The notes: generated by a model not told the origin, from the sequence alone. Shown: positions 17,303 to 27,653, counted from the first letter of the stretch. The stretch: 64,000 nucleotides of DNA from Roseovarius sp. (GCF_030373445.1 NZ_JAUCYU010000001.1:620001-684000), one strand, 5' to 3'. A program made the numbers and translations.

Positions 17303-20300
17303 ATGCTCCGTTTTATTGCTTCAGTTGTTTTCTTCGCCATCACCGCCACGATTTCCACGGCCCAGCAGGGCGCGGTTCCCGAACGGCGCGAGGTCATCAC
17401 CCTCGACACCGATTTCTACGGCGCCGACCTGCAACCGCTTTTCGACACCACGCGCACCGCCTGCCGCACGGCCTGTTTCGCCGATGCGAATTGCCGGGCC
17501 TACACGTTCAACTCCCGCTCCAACGCCTGTTTCCCGAAAAGCGCCGTGCAGGATTCGCAGGCCTACGAGGGCGCCGTCTCGGCCCGTGTCCTGAACACCG
17601 AGGCCGGCATCCTGTCACAGGCCGGCGCCCGCGCCGCCGATCTCGACTTCCTCTCGCCCGGCGACCTGAACAACGCCCGCTCGCAGGCCATCGACATCTC
17701 CTGGCGCCACCCCGGCGGCCAGTACGAGCCCGCCGCCATGATCTCGGCCGCGCAGCAGCAGATTTCGCAGAAGGATTTCCTCAACGCCATGCGCTGGACA
17801 GGCGCCATCGTCGCCGCCACCGACGCGGCCGACCAGTGGGTCGAATATGCCCGCCTCTCGATGCTGATCGACACCGACAAGCATTCCGAGAAACGCCAGA
17901 ACGCCACCCGCGCGGTCGAGGCCGCCACCAACGCCTATCTCCGCGCCGGCTCCGACCCGGTGCGCATCAACGCGCTGCTCACCATGGCCCCGGCACTGGA
18001 ACGGCTCGACCGCGGGCGCGACATGGTCCATGCCCTGCGCCTTGCCGAAAGCATCCAGCCGCGCGACGACGTGCTGTCAGAGCTTGAAAGCGCCGTCGCC
18101 AAGTACGGCTTCCGCATCACCGAACACCGCTCCGACAACGAAAGCGCCAGCCCCCGCATCTGTGCCGAGTTCTCCGAGGACCTGGTCCAGGCCGGCACCG
18201 ATTACACGCCGTACGTCCGCCTCCCCGATGCCGGGCTGGTGGTCCAGGCCGACGAGCGCCAGCTCTGCATCGACGGCGTCCAGCATGGCGAGCGCTACCG
18301 CGTCACCTTCCGCAAGGGCCTGCCCGCCGCCACCGGCGAGACGCTCCTCAAGGATGTCGAGATCACCCTCTACGTCCGCGACCGCTCGCCCAAGGTCGCC
18401 TTCCCGGGCCGCAACTACGTCCTCCCGAAGGCGGCTGACACCGCCCTGCCGCTTGAAACCGTCAACCTCGAGGAGGTCGACCTGGTCCTCCGCCGGGTGA
18501 GTGACCGCAACCTCCTCCGCGCCATCCAGGACGATTATTTCGCCCGCCCGCTCAGCTACTACGATGACGCCCGCTTCTCCGACGACATCGCCGAGGATAT
18601 CTGGCAGGGCAAGGGCGAGGTGCAGAACGAACTGAACCAGACCATGACCACCCGCCTGCCGCTGGGCGACGTGCTGGCCGACCAGCCGCCGGGCATCTAT
18701 ACGCTGACCGCCCGCGTGCCGGGCGTTGACCTCTACGACGATGCCGGCGCCACCCAGTGGTTCGTGCTGACCGATCTCGGGCTGACCACGCTCAAGGGCA
18801 CCGACGGCCTGCACGTCTTCGTCCGCGGCCTCAGCGACGCGGCGGCACAGGAGGGCGTGACGCTGACCCTGCTGTCCCGCAGCAACCGGGAACTCGGCCA
18901 GTTGCAAACCGATGCCGACGGCCACGCCCTCTTCGCCCCCGGCCTGACGCGGGGCACCGACGGCGCGGCCCCCGCCATGGTGCTGGCGAAACGGGGCGAC
19001 GAGGATATCGCCTTCCTCTCCCTCACCGACCCGGCCTTCGACCTCTCCGACCGTGGCGTCGAGGGGCGTCAGCCCGCCCCGCCGGTCGACGTGTTCCTTG
19101 CCACCGATCGCGGCGCCTACCGCGCGGGCGAGGTGATCCATGCCACGGCGCTGGCCCGCGACAGCGGCGCCGAGGCCGTGCAGGGCCTGCCGCTCACCGC
19201 CATCCTCAAGCGCCCCGATGGCGTGGAGTACTCCCGCCACCTCTCGGCCGAGGATTCCGCCGGCGGGCATGTCTTCACCCTGCCCGTCGCCGCCACCGCC
19301 CCGCGCGGCGCGTGGACGCTGGACATCAAGGCCGACCCCGACGCCGAGACGCTGGCCAGCCAGACCCTCCTCGTCGAGGATTTCCTGCCCGAGCGCATCG
19401 ACTTCACCCTCTCCCTCCCCGAGGGCGAGATCCGCCCCGGCGACGAACCCCCGCTCACCGTCGACGCCAAGTACCTCTTCGGCGCCCCCGGTGCCGGCCT
19501 CAAGGCCAACGGCACCGTCACCCTGCGCCCCAAACGCGCGCTCGACGCCTTCCCCGGCTACCAGTTCGGCCGCCATGACGAACAGGTCAACGCCCGCTCC
19601 GGCTATATCGACGGCGGCACCACCGGCCCCGACGGTATCCTCGTCACCCCCGTCGAGATGCCCGAAACCACCGTCACCGACCGTCCGTTCGAGGCGACGG
19701 TCACCATGTCGGTCCGCGAAGGCTCCGGCCGCCCGGTCGAGCGCCAGACGAAACGGATGCTGGCCCCCGCCGGCCCGATGATCGGCCTGAAACCCTCTTT
19801 CGACGGCGTCGTCGCCGAAGGCACCGATGCCACCTTCCAGGTCATCTCCCTCGGCACCGACCTCTCGCCGACACCCATGCAGGTGACATGGACGATGAAC
19901 CGCGTCGAAACCCGCTACCAGTGGTACCAGGATTACGGCTCGTGGAACTGGGAACCCGTCACCACCCGCAGCCGCGTCGCCACCGGCGAGGCCACGCTGG
20001 GCGGCGACCCGGTCACCGTCTCCGCCCCCGTCGAATGGGGCCAGTACGAACTGGTCGTCGAACGAACAGACGGCACCTACGTCGCCGCCTCCTCCGACTT
20101 CTACGCCGGCTGGTACGCCCCCGCCGACGCCTCCAGCACGCCCGACACGCTGGAACTGTCGCTCGACAAGCCCGGCTACCGCTCGGGTGACACGGCCCAA
20201 CTCCGCATCGTGCCCCGCTACGCCGGCACGGCGCTCATCACCGTCATGTCCAACCACGTGATCGACATGCAGGCGGTCGAAGTCACCGAGGGCGAGAACA

Positions 20301-22729
20301 CCATCCCCCTTCCCGTCACCGACGAGTGGGGCGCCGGCGCCTATGTCACGGCCCAGGTCATCCGCCCGATGAACGTCGCCTCCGGCCACAACCCGGCCCG
20401 CTCCCTCGGCCTCTCCTACGCGAAAATCGAGCCCGGCGACCGCCAGCTTGACGTCGCCATCGACGCCCCCGACATGTCCGACCCGCGCGGCCCGCTCGAT
20501 GTCACCGTCAATGTCGACGGCATCGGCGACGACGACACCGCCTATGTCACCCTCGCGGCGGTCGACCTCGGCATCCTCAACCTCACCGGCTTCGAAAGCC
20601 CCGACCCCTCCGGTCATTACTTCGGCCAGCGCCGCCTCGGCGTCGAAATCCGCGACCTCTACGGCCGCCTGATCGACGGCATGAACGGCGCCCAGGGGCA
20701 GGTCCGCTCCGGCGGCGACGCCTCGAACACCCAGTTCGACTCGCCCCCGCCGCAGGACGAGCTTGTCGCCTATTTCTCCGGCCCCCTCACCATCGGCCCC
20801 GATGGCTCGGCGCAGGCCAGCTTCGACATCCCCGATTTCAACGGCACCGTCCGCCTGATGGCCATCGCGTGGTCCCCCCGCGCCGTGGGGCAGGCCGAGC
20901 GTGACGTCATCGTCCGCGACCCGGTCGTCGTCACCGCCTCGCTGCCCCGCTTCCTCGCACCCGGCGACCAAAGCCGCCTGCTGCTGGAGATCGTCCACGC
21001 CGACGGGCCCGCGGGCCGCATGGGCCTCGACGTCACCGCCGAGGGGCTGACGCTGGGCGATGCCATCCCCTCCGGCTTCGACCTCGCCGAAGGCGAAAAA
21101 GCCACCTTCCGCCTGCCCGTCACGGCAGGCGAGGTGGGCGATTACGACCTTCGCGTCGCCCTCACCACGCCGGACGGCCAGCAACTGACCAAGAACCTCA
21201 AACTCGGCGTCCGCTCCAACGACCCGGAAGTCGCCGAAACCCGCCGCTTCTCCCTCGGCACGGGCGACAACTTCACCCTTGGCGCCGATGTCTTCGCCGA
21301 CCTCAAACCCGGCACCGGAAGCGCCATCCTCTCCGCCGGCCCGCTGGCCAAGATGAACGCCCCCCAACTCCTGACCGCGCTCGACCGCTACCCCTACGGC
21401 TGCACCGAGCAGGTCACGTCACAGGCCATGCCGCTCCTCTACTTCAACGCTGTGGCCGAGGCGCTGGGGCTGGGCGAGCAGGACCGCATCGACACCCGCA
21501 TCGAGCAATCCGTCACCCGCGTCCTTGCCCGCCAATCCACCGGCGGCGGCTTCGGCCTCTGGTACCCGGATTCGGGCGATTTCTGGCTCGACGCCTATGT
21601 CACCGACTTCCTCTCGCGCGCCAAAGCCAAGGGGCATGACGTCCCGCAACAGGCCTTCGCCATGGCGATGGACAACCTGCGCAACCGCGTCAACTATGCT
21701 CCCGATTTCGACGAGGGCGGCGAAGACGTGGCCTATGCGCTCATGGTCCTCGCCCGCGAAGGCGCGGCCCGCATGGGCGATTTGCGCTACTACGCCGACG
21801 TGAAGGCCGAGGCGTTCTCGACCCCCCTCGCACTGGCCCAGCTCGGCTCGGCGCTGGCCTCCTACGGCGACCAGACCCGCGCCGACCGGATGTTCGCGCT
21901 GGCCGTGCGCCGCGTCGTCGGCCAGTCTGGCGACGAAGGCCATGTCTGGCGCGCCGATTACGGCACCCGGCTGCGCGACCGCGCTGGCCTTCTGGCGCTG
22001 GCGGTCGAGGCAGGCAGCAACGTAGTCGACGCCTCGACCCTGGCCGACACCCTGTCCAACGTCGGCCCCAACATGTCGACCCAGGAACAGGCCTGGACCC
22101 TGCTGGCCACGCAGGCGCTGATCGACGATCCCTCGCTCGCCGGCCTCACCCTCAACGGCGAACCGGTCTCGGGCCCGCTGGTGCAGAAGGTGAGCGCCGA
22201 GATGTTCACCGACCAGACCATCGCCAATACCGGCGACCGCCCCGTCGACATCACGCTCACCACCATCGGCGTGCCCACCGTCGCACCCGACGCCGGCGGC
22301 TATGGCTACGCCATCGAGCGCAGCTACTACGACCTCGACGGCGCCCCCGTCACCCTCGACAGCGTGGAAACCGGCACCCGCCTCGTGACCGTCATCAAGG
22401 TCACCCCCTTCGAGAAGGGCGAGGCGCGGCTGATGGTCGACGACCCGCTGCCCGCCGGCCTCGAGATCGACAACCCCAACCTCCTGCGCTCCGGCGATAT
22501 CCGCGCGCTCGACTGGCTCGAGCCCGCCGATGCCCGCCATACCGAGTTCCGCGCCGACCGGTTTCTTGCCGCCGTCGACTGGCTCTCCGACCGGCCGTTC
22601 GAGCTGGCCTACATCGTCCGCGCCGTCTCGCCGGGGGAATACCACCACCCGGCGGTCTCGGTCGAGGACATGTACCGCCCACAATACCGGGCGCATTCGG
22701 CCACCGGGCGGATGCGCGTGACCGAGTGA
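17303..22729 (+). CDS. Alpha-2-macroglobulin family protein with N-terminal PAN/apple-like domain
   Basis: MG-domain protein of 1808 aa, thioester motif YPYGCTEQVTSQAMP; N-terminal CRTACFADANCRAYTFNSRSNACFPKS. Confidence 0.93.
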   Translation: MLRFIASVVFFAITATISTAQQGAVPERREVITLDTDFYGADLQPLFDTTRTACRTACFADANCRAYTFNSRSNACFPKSAVQDSQAYEGAVSARVLNTEAGILSQAGARAADLDFLSPGDLNNARSQAIDISWRHPGGQYEPAAMISAAQQQISQKDFLNAMRWTGAIVAATDAADQWVEYARLSMLIDTDKHSEKRQNATRAVEAATNAYLRAGSDPVRINALLTMAPALERLDRGRDMVHALRLAESIQPRDDVLSELESAVAKYGFRITEHRSDNESASPRICAEFSEDLVQAGTDYTPYVRLPDAGLVVQADERQLCIDGVQHGERYRVTFRKGLPAATGETLLKDVEITLYVRDRSPKVAFPGRNYVLPKAADTALPLETVNLEEVDLVLRRVSDRNLLRAIQDDYFARPLSYYDDARFSDDIAEDIWQGKGEVQNELNQTMTTRLPLGDVLADQPPGIYTLTARVPGVDLYDDAGATQWFVLTDLGLTTLKGTDGLHVFVRGLSDAAAQEGVTLTLLSRSNRELGQLQTDADGHALFAPGLTRGTDGAAPAMVLAKRGDEDIAFLSLTDPAFDLSDRGVEGRQPAPPVDVFLATDRGAYRAGEVIHATALARDSGAEAVQGLPLTAILKRPDGVEYSRHLSAEDSAGGHVFTLPVAATAPRGAWTLDIKADPDAETLASQTLLVEDFLPERIDFTLSLPEGEIRPGDEPPLTVDAKYLFGAPGAGLKANGTVTLRPKRALDAFPGYQFGRHDEQVNARSGYIDGGTTGPDGILVTPVEMPETTVTDRPFEATVTMSVREGSGRPVERQTKRMLAPAGPMIGLKPSFDGVVAEGTDATFQVISLGTDLSPTPMQVTWTMNRVETRYQWYQDYGSWNWEPVTTRSRVATGEATLGGDPVTVSAPVEWGQYELVVERTDGTYVAASSDFYAGWYAPADASSTPDTLELSLDKPGYRSGDTAQLRIVPRYAGTALITVMSNHVIDMQAVEVTEGENTIPLPVTDEWGAGAYVTAQVIRPMNVASGHNPARSLGLSYAKIEPGDRQLDVAIDAPDMSDPRGPLDVTVNVDGIGDDDTAYVTLAAVDLGILNLTGFESPDPSGHYFGQRRLGVEIRDLYGRLIDGMNGAQGQVRSGGDASNTQFDSPPPQDELVAYFSGPLTIGPDGSAQASFDIPDFNGTVRLMAIAWSPRAVGQAERDVIVRDPVVVTASLPRFLAPGDQSRLLLEIVHADGPAGRMGLDVTAEGLTLGDAIPSGFDLAEGEKATFRLPVTAGEVGDYDLRVALTTPDGQQLTKNLKLGVRSNDPEVAETRRFSLGTGDNFTLGADVFADLKPGTGSAILSAGPLAKMNAPQLLTALDRYPYGCTEQVTSQAMPLLYFNAVAEALGLGEQDRIDTRIEQSVTRVLARQSTGGGFGLWYPDSGDFWLDAYVTDFLSRAKAKGHDVPQQAFAMAMDNLRNRVNYAPDFDEGGEDVAYALMVLAREGAARMGDLRYYADVKAEAFSTPLALAQLGSALASYGDQTRADRMFALAVRRVVGQSGDEGHVWRADYGTRLRDRAGLLALAVEAGSNVVDASTLADTLSNVGPNMSTQEQAWTLLATQALIDDPSLAGLTLNGEPVSGPLVQKVSAEMFTDQTIANTGDRPVDITLTTIGVPTVAPDAGGYGYAIERSYYDLDGAPVTLDSVETGTRLVTVIKVTPFEKGEARLMVDDPLPAGLEIDNPNLLRSGDIRALDWLEPADARHTEFRADRFLAAVDWLSDRPFELAYIVRAVSPGEYHHPAVSVEDMYRPQYRAHSATGRMRVTE

Positions 22730-23301
22730 CGGAGCTTGTCGTCGCCACCGCCCACTGGCGCGCGCTCGACCGCGAGGGCGAGGACAAGTGCCGCCTCAGC
22801 CCCACCGCCAATGGCTGGCTACTGGTCGGCCACGCGCGGTTCCGTGACGAGGGCGGCTTCGCGGCGCTCGACTACGTGGTGCGCTGCGACGAGGCGTGGC
22901 ACACGCTCAGCGCCGACATCGCCGGCATCCATGACGACCGCGAGGTGCGCCTCCACATCCAGCGCGACAACGGCGCGTGGCTCCTGAACGAGGCCGAGCA
23001 ACCCGGCCTCGACGGCGTGCCGGATATCGACCTCTCCTTCACCCCCGCCACCAACCTCATGCCCCTCCGCCGCCTGCTCGAGGGGCGCGAAACCTCGCTC
23101 CAGTCTTCCGCCGCGTGGCTGCACTACCCCGAGCCTGCCCTGCAACGGCTCGACCAGACCTACGCCCGCACCGGCCAGCCCGACGTCATGTCCTACATGG
23201 CCGATCAGACCGGCTACGCCACCCAGCTCACCTTCGACCGGGCCGGCTTCGTCACCCTCTACCCCGAGCTCTGGGAAGGCGAGGTCACCCATGCGGGCTG
23301 A
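22726..23301 (+). CDS. Putative glycolipid-binding-like protein
   Basis: GTG start overlapping the A2M stop; VGHARFRDEGGFAALDYVVRCDEAWHT...DIDLSFTPATNLMPLRRL resembles PF06475-type proteins. Confidence 0.7.
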   Translation: MTELVVATAHWRALDREGEDKCRLSPTANGWLLVGHARFRDEGGFAALDYVVRCDEAWHTLSADIAGIHDDREVRLHIQRDNGAWLLNEAEQPGLDGVPDIDLSFTPATNLMPLRRLLEGRETSLQSSAAWLHYPEPALQRLDQTYARTGQPDVMSYMADQTGYATQLTFDRAGFVTLYPELWEGEVTHAG

Positions 23302-25336
23302 CCGCCTCCTCCTCGCGCTCACCGTCGCGCTCTTCACCGCCGCCCTTGGCCGCGACGCGTTCGATCGCTGGGTCGACGCCACCCAGCTGCCCGTGCTCGC
23401 GTCTGAGACCTCCACCGAGATGCGCGACCGGAACGGCGACCTCCTCCGCCTCTACACCGTCGAAGACGGCCGCTGGCGCCTCTCGGTCAGCCCCGACGCC
23501 GTCGACCGCCGCTATCTCGACATGCTCATCGGCTACGAGGACAAGCGCTTCTACCGCCACGCCGGCGTCGACCCCCGCGCCATGCTCCGCGCGGTCGGCC
23601 AGGCACTCTGGCACGGCGAGGTTGTCTCCGGCGGCTCCACCCTGACCATGCAGGCCGCCCGCCTTCTCGAAGACAGCGGCACCGGCCAGCTCTCCGGCAA
23701 GCTCCGCCAGATACGCGTGGCCCTCGCCCTCGAACGCCGCCTGTCCAAGGACCGCATTCTTCAACTCTACCTCGCCCGCGCGCCCTTCGGCGGCAACCTC
23801 GAAGGCGTCCGCGCGGCGACACTCGCCTATTTCGGCAAGGAACCGAAACGCCTGACCGCGGCCGAGGCCGCCCTCCTCGTGGCCCTCCCCCAATCACCCG
23901 AGGCCCGCCGCCCCGACCGCAACCGCCAAGCCGCCGGCGACGCCCGCGACCGCGTTCTCGAACGGCTCGGCCGCGCCAATCTCCTCAGCCAAAGCGAGAT
24001 TACCGCCGCCTACTCCGAACCCGTCCCCTTCGCCCGCAAACCCTTCCCGGCCCTCGCCCCCCACCTCACCGACCTTGCGCTCGCGGAAAACCCCGTCGCC
24101 CCGCGCCACACGCTCACCCTCGACCGCCCCCTGCAGCAAAGCGTGGAATCGCTCGCCCGCGACAGCCTCCGCACCCTGCCCGATGGCGTCTCCGTCGCCC
24201 TCGTCATCGCCGACCACCGGACGGGCGAGATCCTCGCCTCCGTCGGCTCCGCCAGCTACGCCACGGGCGACGGCCGGCAGGGCTATGTCGACATGACCCG
24301 CGCCCTGCGGTCCCCCGGCTCGACCCTGAAACCGCTGGTCTACGCCATGGGCTTCGACCGCGGCCTCGCCCACCCCCAGACGCTCATCAACGACCGCCCC
24401 GTCGCCTTCGGCAGCTACGCCCCGCAGAACTTCGACGGCGCCTTCCGGGGCGAGCTTTCCGTCACCGACGCCCTGCGCCAGTCGCTCAACATCCCCGTCA
24501 TCCTGCTTTTGAACGAGATCGGGCCGGCCCACCTGATGGACGCCCTGCGCAAATCCGGCCTCTCCCCCGAGCTTCCCGGCGACCAGCCAGGCCTCGCCGT
24601 CGCCCTGGGCGGCGTCGGCATCACCCTCACAGACCTCGTGCAGCTCTACGCCATGCTCGCCAACGAGGGCCGCACCCGCCCCCTCCACTGGCAGGAAACA
24701 CCGTCTACAACCCCCATCCACAACGTCATCAGCCGTTCCGCCGCGTGGCAGGTCGGCGACATCCTCGCCGGCCTCACCCCGCCCCCCGGCGCGCCGCGCG
24801 GGCGCATCGCCTACAAGACCGGCACCTCCTACGGCCACCGCGACGCCTGGGCGGTGGGCTTCGACGGGTCACACGTCGCCGGGGTCTGGATCGGCCGCGC
24901 CGACGGCACGCCGGTGCCCGGCGCCTTCGGCGGCGACCTCGCGGCGCCCATTCTCTTCGAAGCCTTCCAGCGCCTCAAGCCCGAGGCCGACCCCCTGCCG
25001 CCGCCCCCGCCCGAAACGCTCATCGTCTCGACCGCCGAGCTGCCCCAGCCCCTCAAGCGCTTCACCGGGCGCGAGGCCGTCTTCCGCCCTGACGAGGACG
25101 CCCCCAAGCTGGTCTTCCCCCCCTCCGGCGCCCGCCTGCCGGTCGACGGCATCGGCCTCGCCGTCAAACTCCGCGACGGCACGCCGCCCTTTACCTGGAT
25201 GGCCAACGGGGCCGCCGTCCTCACCGGCATCCACCGCCGCGACACCGTGCTGAACGGCCTGTCGCGCGGCTACTCCACCCTCTCGGTGATCGACGCCGAG
25301 GGCCGGGCGGACCGGGTCACCGTCTGGATCGACTAG
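23291..25336 (+). CDS. pbpC: Penicillin-binding protein 1C
   Basis: Transglycosylase GYEDKRFYRHAGVDPRAMLRA, GGSTLTMQAARLL; transpeptidase SPGSTLKPLVYAMG, KTGTSYGHRDAWAVGF; C-terminal PbpC domain. Confidence 0.96.
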   Translation: MRADRLLLALTVALFTAALGRDAFDRWVDATQLPVLASETSTEMRDRNGDLLRLYTVEDGRWRLSVSPDAVDRRYLDMLIGYEDKRFYRHAGVDPRAMLRAVGQALWHGEVVSGGSTLTMQAARLLEDSGTGQLSGKLRQIRVALALERRLSKDRILQLYLARAPFGGNLEGVRAATLAYFGKEPKRLTAAEAALLVALPQSPEARRPDRNRQAAGDARDRVLERLGRANLLSQSEITAAYSEPVPFARKPFPALAPHLTDLALAENPVAPRHTLTLDRPLQQSVESLARDSLRTLPDGVSVALVIADHRTGEILASVGSASYATGDGRQGYVDMTRALRSPGSTLKPLVYAMGFDRGLAHPQTLINDRPVAFGSYAPQNFDGAFRGELSVTDALRQSLNIPVILLLNEIGPAHLMDALRKSGLSPELPGDQPGLAVALGGVGITLTDLVQLYAMLANEGRTRPLHWQETPSTTPIHNVISRSAAWQVGDILAGLTPPPGAPRGRIAYKTGTSYGHRDAWAVGFDGSHVAGVWIGRADGTPVPGAFGGDLAAPILFEAFQRLKPEADPLPPPPPETLIVSTAELPQPLKRFTGREAVFRPDEDAPKLVFPPSGARLPVDGIGLAVKLRDGTPPFTWMANGAAVLTGIHRRDTVLNGLSRGYSTLSVIDAEGRADRVTVWID

Positions 25337-25350
25337 GGACACGTCTCGGA

Positions 25351-25545
25351 GCCGCGCATCGGCGGGCCGTGGTGCGGCGTTCCGACGATAGTGGCGGCCA
25401 CTTTATCCCCGCCAAACACATCCAAGCTCACGACGTCGCGCCTACCTCACCAAATCGCCGTGCCGGGGGGCGGCCCACCTCTCGGCGATTGCAGGCAATC
25501 GCCTGCCGGCCAGCGGTCGATGCGCGGCGGCCTTCGGCCTCGATT
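25351..25545 (-). repeat. Inverted-repeat-flanked intergenic element, copy 3
   Basis: Arms GCCGCGCATCG (25351-25361) / CGATGCGCGGC (25518-25528); outer flank CGGAATCGAGGCCGAAGGCCGCC shared with copy 2, interior shared with copy 1. Confidence 0.7.
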
Positions 25546-25699
25546 CCGCGCTTGGCAATCCCCTTCATCCCACGAAAAACGGCCCCGGAAACCCATCCGA
25601 GGCCGCCTGTCCAGAAATCTCTCTCCACCCGTCCCGGGCTCGGCCCGGGACCTCGGCGACAAGAGTAAGGCCCCGGGTCAGGCCCGCGGCGCGAAACCC

Positions 25700-26875
25700 T
25701 TAAAGCCGCTCGATCGCCAGCGCGATCCCCTGGCCACCGCCGATGCACATGGTAATGAGCGCCGTCTTCCCGCCAATCCGCTCCAGCTCGTACAACGCCT
25801 TCACCGTCAGGATTGCCCCCGTCGCCCCGACAGGGTGCCCCAGCGCAATCGCCCCGCCATTCGGGTTCACCTTGGCCGGGTCCAGCCCCAGCCCCTTGTT
25901 CACGGCAATCGCCTGCGCGGCGAAGGCCTCGTTCGATTCCACCACGTCGAAATCGCCCGCCTTCAGCCCCGTCTTCTCCATCAGCTTCTCGACCGCCGGT
26001 ACCGGGCCGATGCCCATCACCTCGGGCCGCACGCCCGCCACGGCATAGCCCAGCACGCGCGCCTTGGGCTTCAGCCCGGCCTTCTCGGCCGCCTCCGCCC
26101 GCGCCAGCACCACGGCCGCCGCGCCATCGTTGATGCCGCTGGCGTTGCCCGCCGTCACGCTGCCATCCTTCTGGAACGCCGGCCGCAGCCCGGCCAGCCC
26201 CTCGGCGGTGGTCGGCTTGGGGTGCTCATCCGTCTCGAACGGCACCATGTCGCGCTTCACCTTTACCTCGATCGGCGCGATCTGCGACTTGAAATAGCCC
26301 TCCTCGATGGCCTTCGCCGCCCGGTTCTGGCTTTCCAGCGCGAACGCATCCTGGTCCTCGCGGCTCACGTCATGCTCGCCCGCCACGTTCTCTGCGGTCA
26401 CCCCCATGTGCCCCGTCCCGAACGGACAGTTCAGCGCGCCCAGCATCATGTCGAGCGTGCGCACATCACCCATCTTCGCGCCCCAGCGCTGATCGGGGAT
26501 GATGAAGGGCGACCGGCTCATGTTCTCGGCCCCGCCGGCCAGCCCGAACTCGGCATCGCCCAGCATCAGCGCCTGAACCACCGACACGATGGCCTGCGCG
26601 CCCGACCCGCACAGCCGGTTGACGTTCATCGCGGGCGTGGTGTCGGGAATACCCGCCTCGATCATCGCCACCCGCGACAGGTACATGTCGCGCGGTTCGG
26701 TATTGATGACATTGCCGTAAACCACGTGCCCGATCTGCCCCGGCTCGACGCCCGAACGCTCCATCGCGGCCTTGGCCACATGCGCGCCCAGCGCGGTCGG
26801 CGGCGTGCCGGCCAGCGATCCGCCGAAAGTGCCGATGGCGGTACGCGCGCCGTCGAGAAGAACGATGTCGGTCAT
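25700..26875 (-). CDS. Acetyl-CoA acetyltransferase / beta-ketothiolase
   Basis: NRLCGSGAQAIVS, NGGAIALGHPVGATGA, ITMCIGGGQGIALAIE. Confidence 0.95.
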   Translation of the reverse strand: MTDIVLLDGARTAIGTFGGSLAGTPPTALGAHVAKAAMERSGVEPGQIGHVVYGNVINTEPRDMYLSRVAMIEAGIPDTTPAMNVNRLCGSGAQAIVSVVQALMLGDAEFGLAGGAENMSRSPFIIPDQRWGAKMGDVRTLDMMLGALNCPFGTGHMGVTAENVAGEHDVSREDQDAFALESQNRAAKAIEEGYFKSQIAPIEVKVKRDMVPFETDEHPKPTTAEGLAGLRPAFQKDGSVTAGNASGINDGAAAVVLARAEAAEKAGLKPKARVLGYAVAGVRPEVMGIGPVPAVEKLMEKTGLKAGDFDVVESNEAFAAQAIAVNKGLGLDPAKVNPNGGAIALGHPVGATGAILTVKALYELERIGGKTALITMCIGGGQGIALAIERL

Positions 26876-26960
26876 GGGAATCTCCTGCAGGATTCGATGT
26901 TGTTGCCCACGGTATACTGCAGGATGCCGGACGCAAACAGACCCTCGCGTCGCACCCCGG

Positions 26961-27653
26961 TCAGGGCGTAAGCGGCACCCGTCCCTCCGCCGTCAGCAGC
27001 CAGGCCTCGCGCCCCTCGATCTCGGCCACGTTGAGCGGCCGCCCGAACCCCGCCCCGGCATCGAGGTTGATCCGGTTGCCGTAATGCGCGGGCCGCTCGA
27101 CGGGCGTGTGGCCATGCACGATCAGCTTGCCATGGTCACGCGTGTCGCCGTGAAACTCCTGCCGGATCCACAGCAGGTCGTCGATCTCCTGCACGTCCAG
27201 CGGCACGCCGGGGCGGATGCCCGCATGCACGAAGAACTGCGCCTCCGTCTCGTGGCTGAAGGGCAGCCCGGCCAGGAACTCGCGGTGGGCCCTCGGCACG
27301 CAATCCGCCGCCGCCAGCCAGTCACCCGCCGCCATCGCCTCGGCCGCACCGTAGGAGCGCAGCGTCTCCGACCCGCCGATATTCCCGTTCAGCCACCGCG
27401 CCCCCGGCCCCGGACCACGCAGGAAATCGAGGAACATCTGGTCATGGTTGCCGCGCAGCACGACCCAGTCGCGCCCCGCCTCCAGCCCTTCGATCAGCCG
27501 GTCAATCACCCCCCGGCTGTCCGGCCCCCGGTCGGTCAGGTCGCCGAGAAAGACGATCCTGGCCTCCGCGCCGCACTGCGCGTCGGCCAGCGCCAGCACG
27601 CGGTCAAGCTCGGACCGGTAGCCGTGGATATCGGGGATGGCGAGTATGCTCAT
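26961..27653 (-). CDS. Serine/threonine protein phosphatase-like metallophosphoesterase
   Basis: IPDIHGYRSELDRVL, FLGDLTDRGPDSRGVIDRLI, LRGNHDQM, IVHGHTPV. Confidence 0.92.
   Translation of the reverse strand: MSILAIPDIHGYRSELDRVLALADAQCGAEARIVFLGDLTDRGPDSRGVIDRLIEGLEAGRDWVVLRGNHDQMFLDFLRGPGPGARWLNGNIGGSETLRSYGAAEAMAAGDWLAAADCVPRAHREFLAGLPFSHETEAQFFVHAGIRPGVPLDVQEIDDLLWIRQEFHGDTRDHGKLIVHGHTPVERPAHYGNRINLDAGAGFGRPLNVAEIEGREAWLLTAEGRVPLTP

Noticed and set aside
18077-21367. 1096-aa minus-strand ORF opposite the A2M gene
   Set aside because: Shadow ORF from third-position GC bias; no recognisable domain.
25391-26971. 526-aa plus-strand ORF over the thiolase
   Set aside because: Runs through repeat element and antisense to thiolase; spurious.
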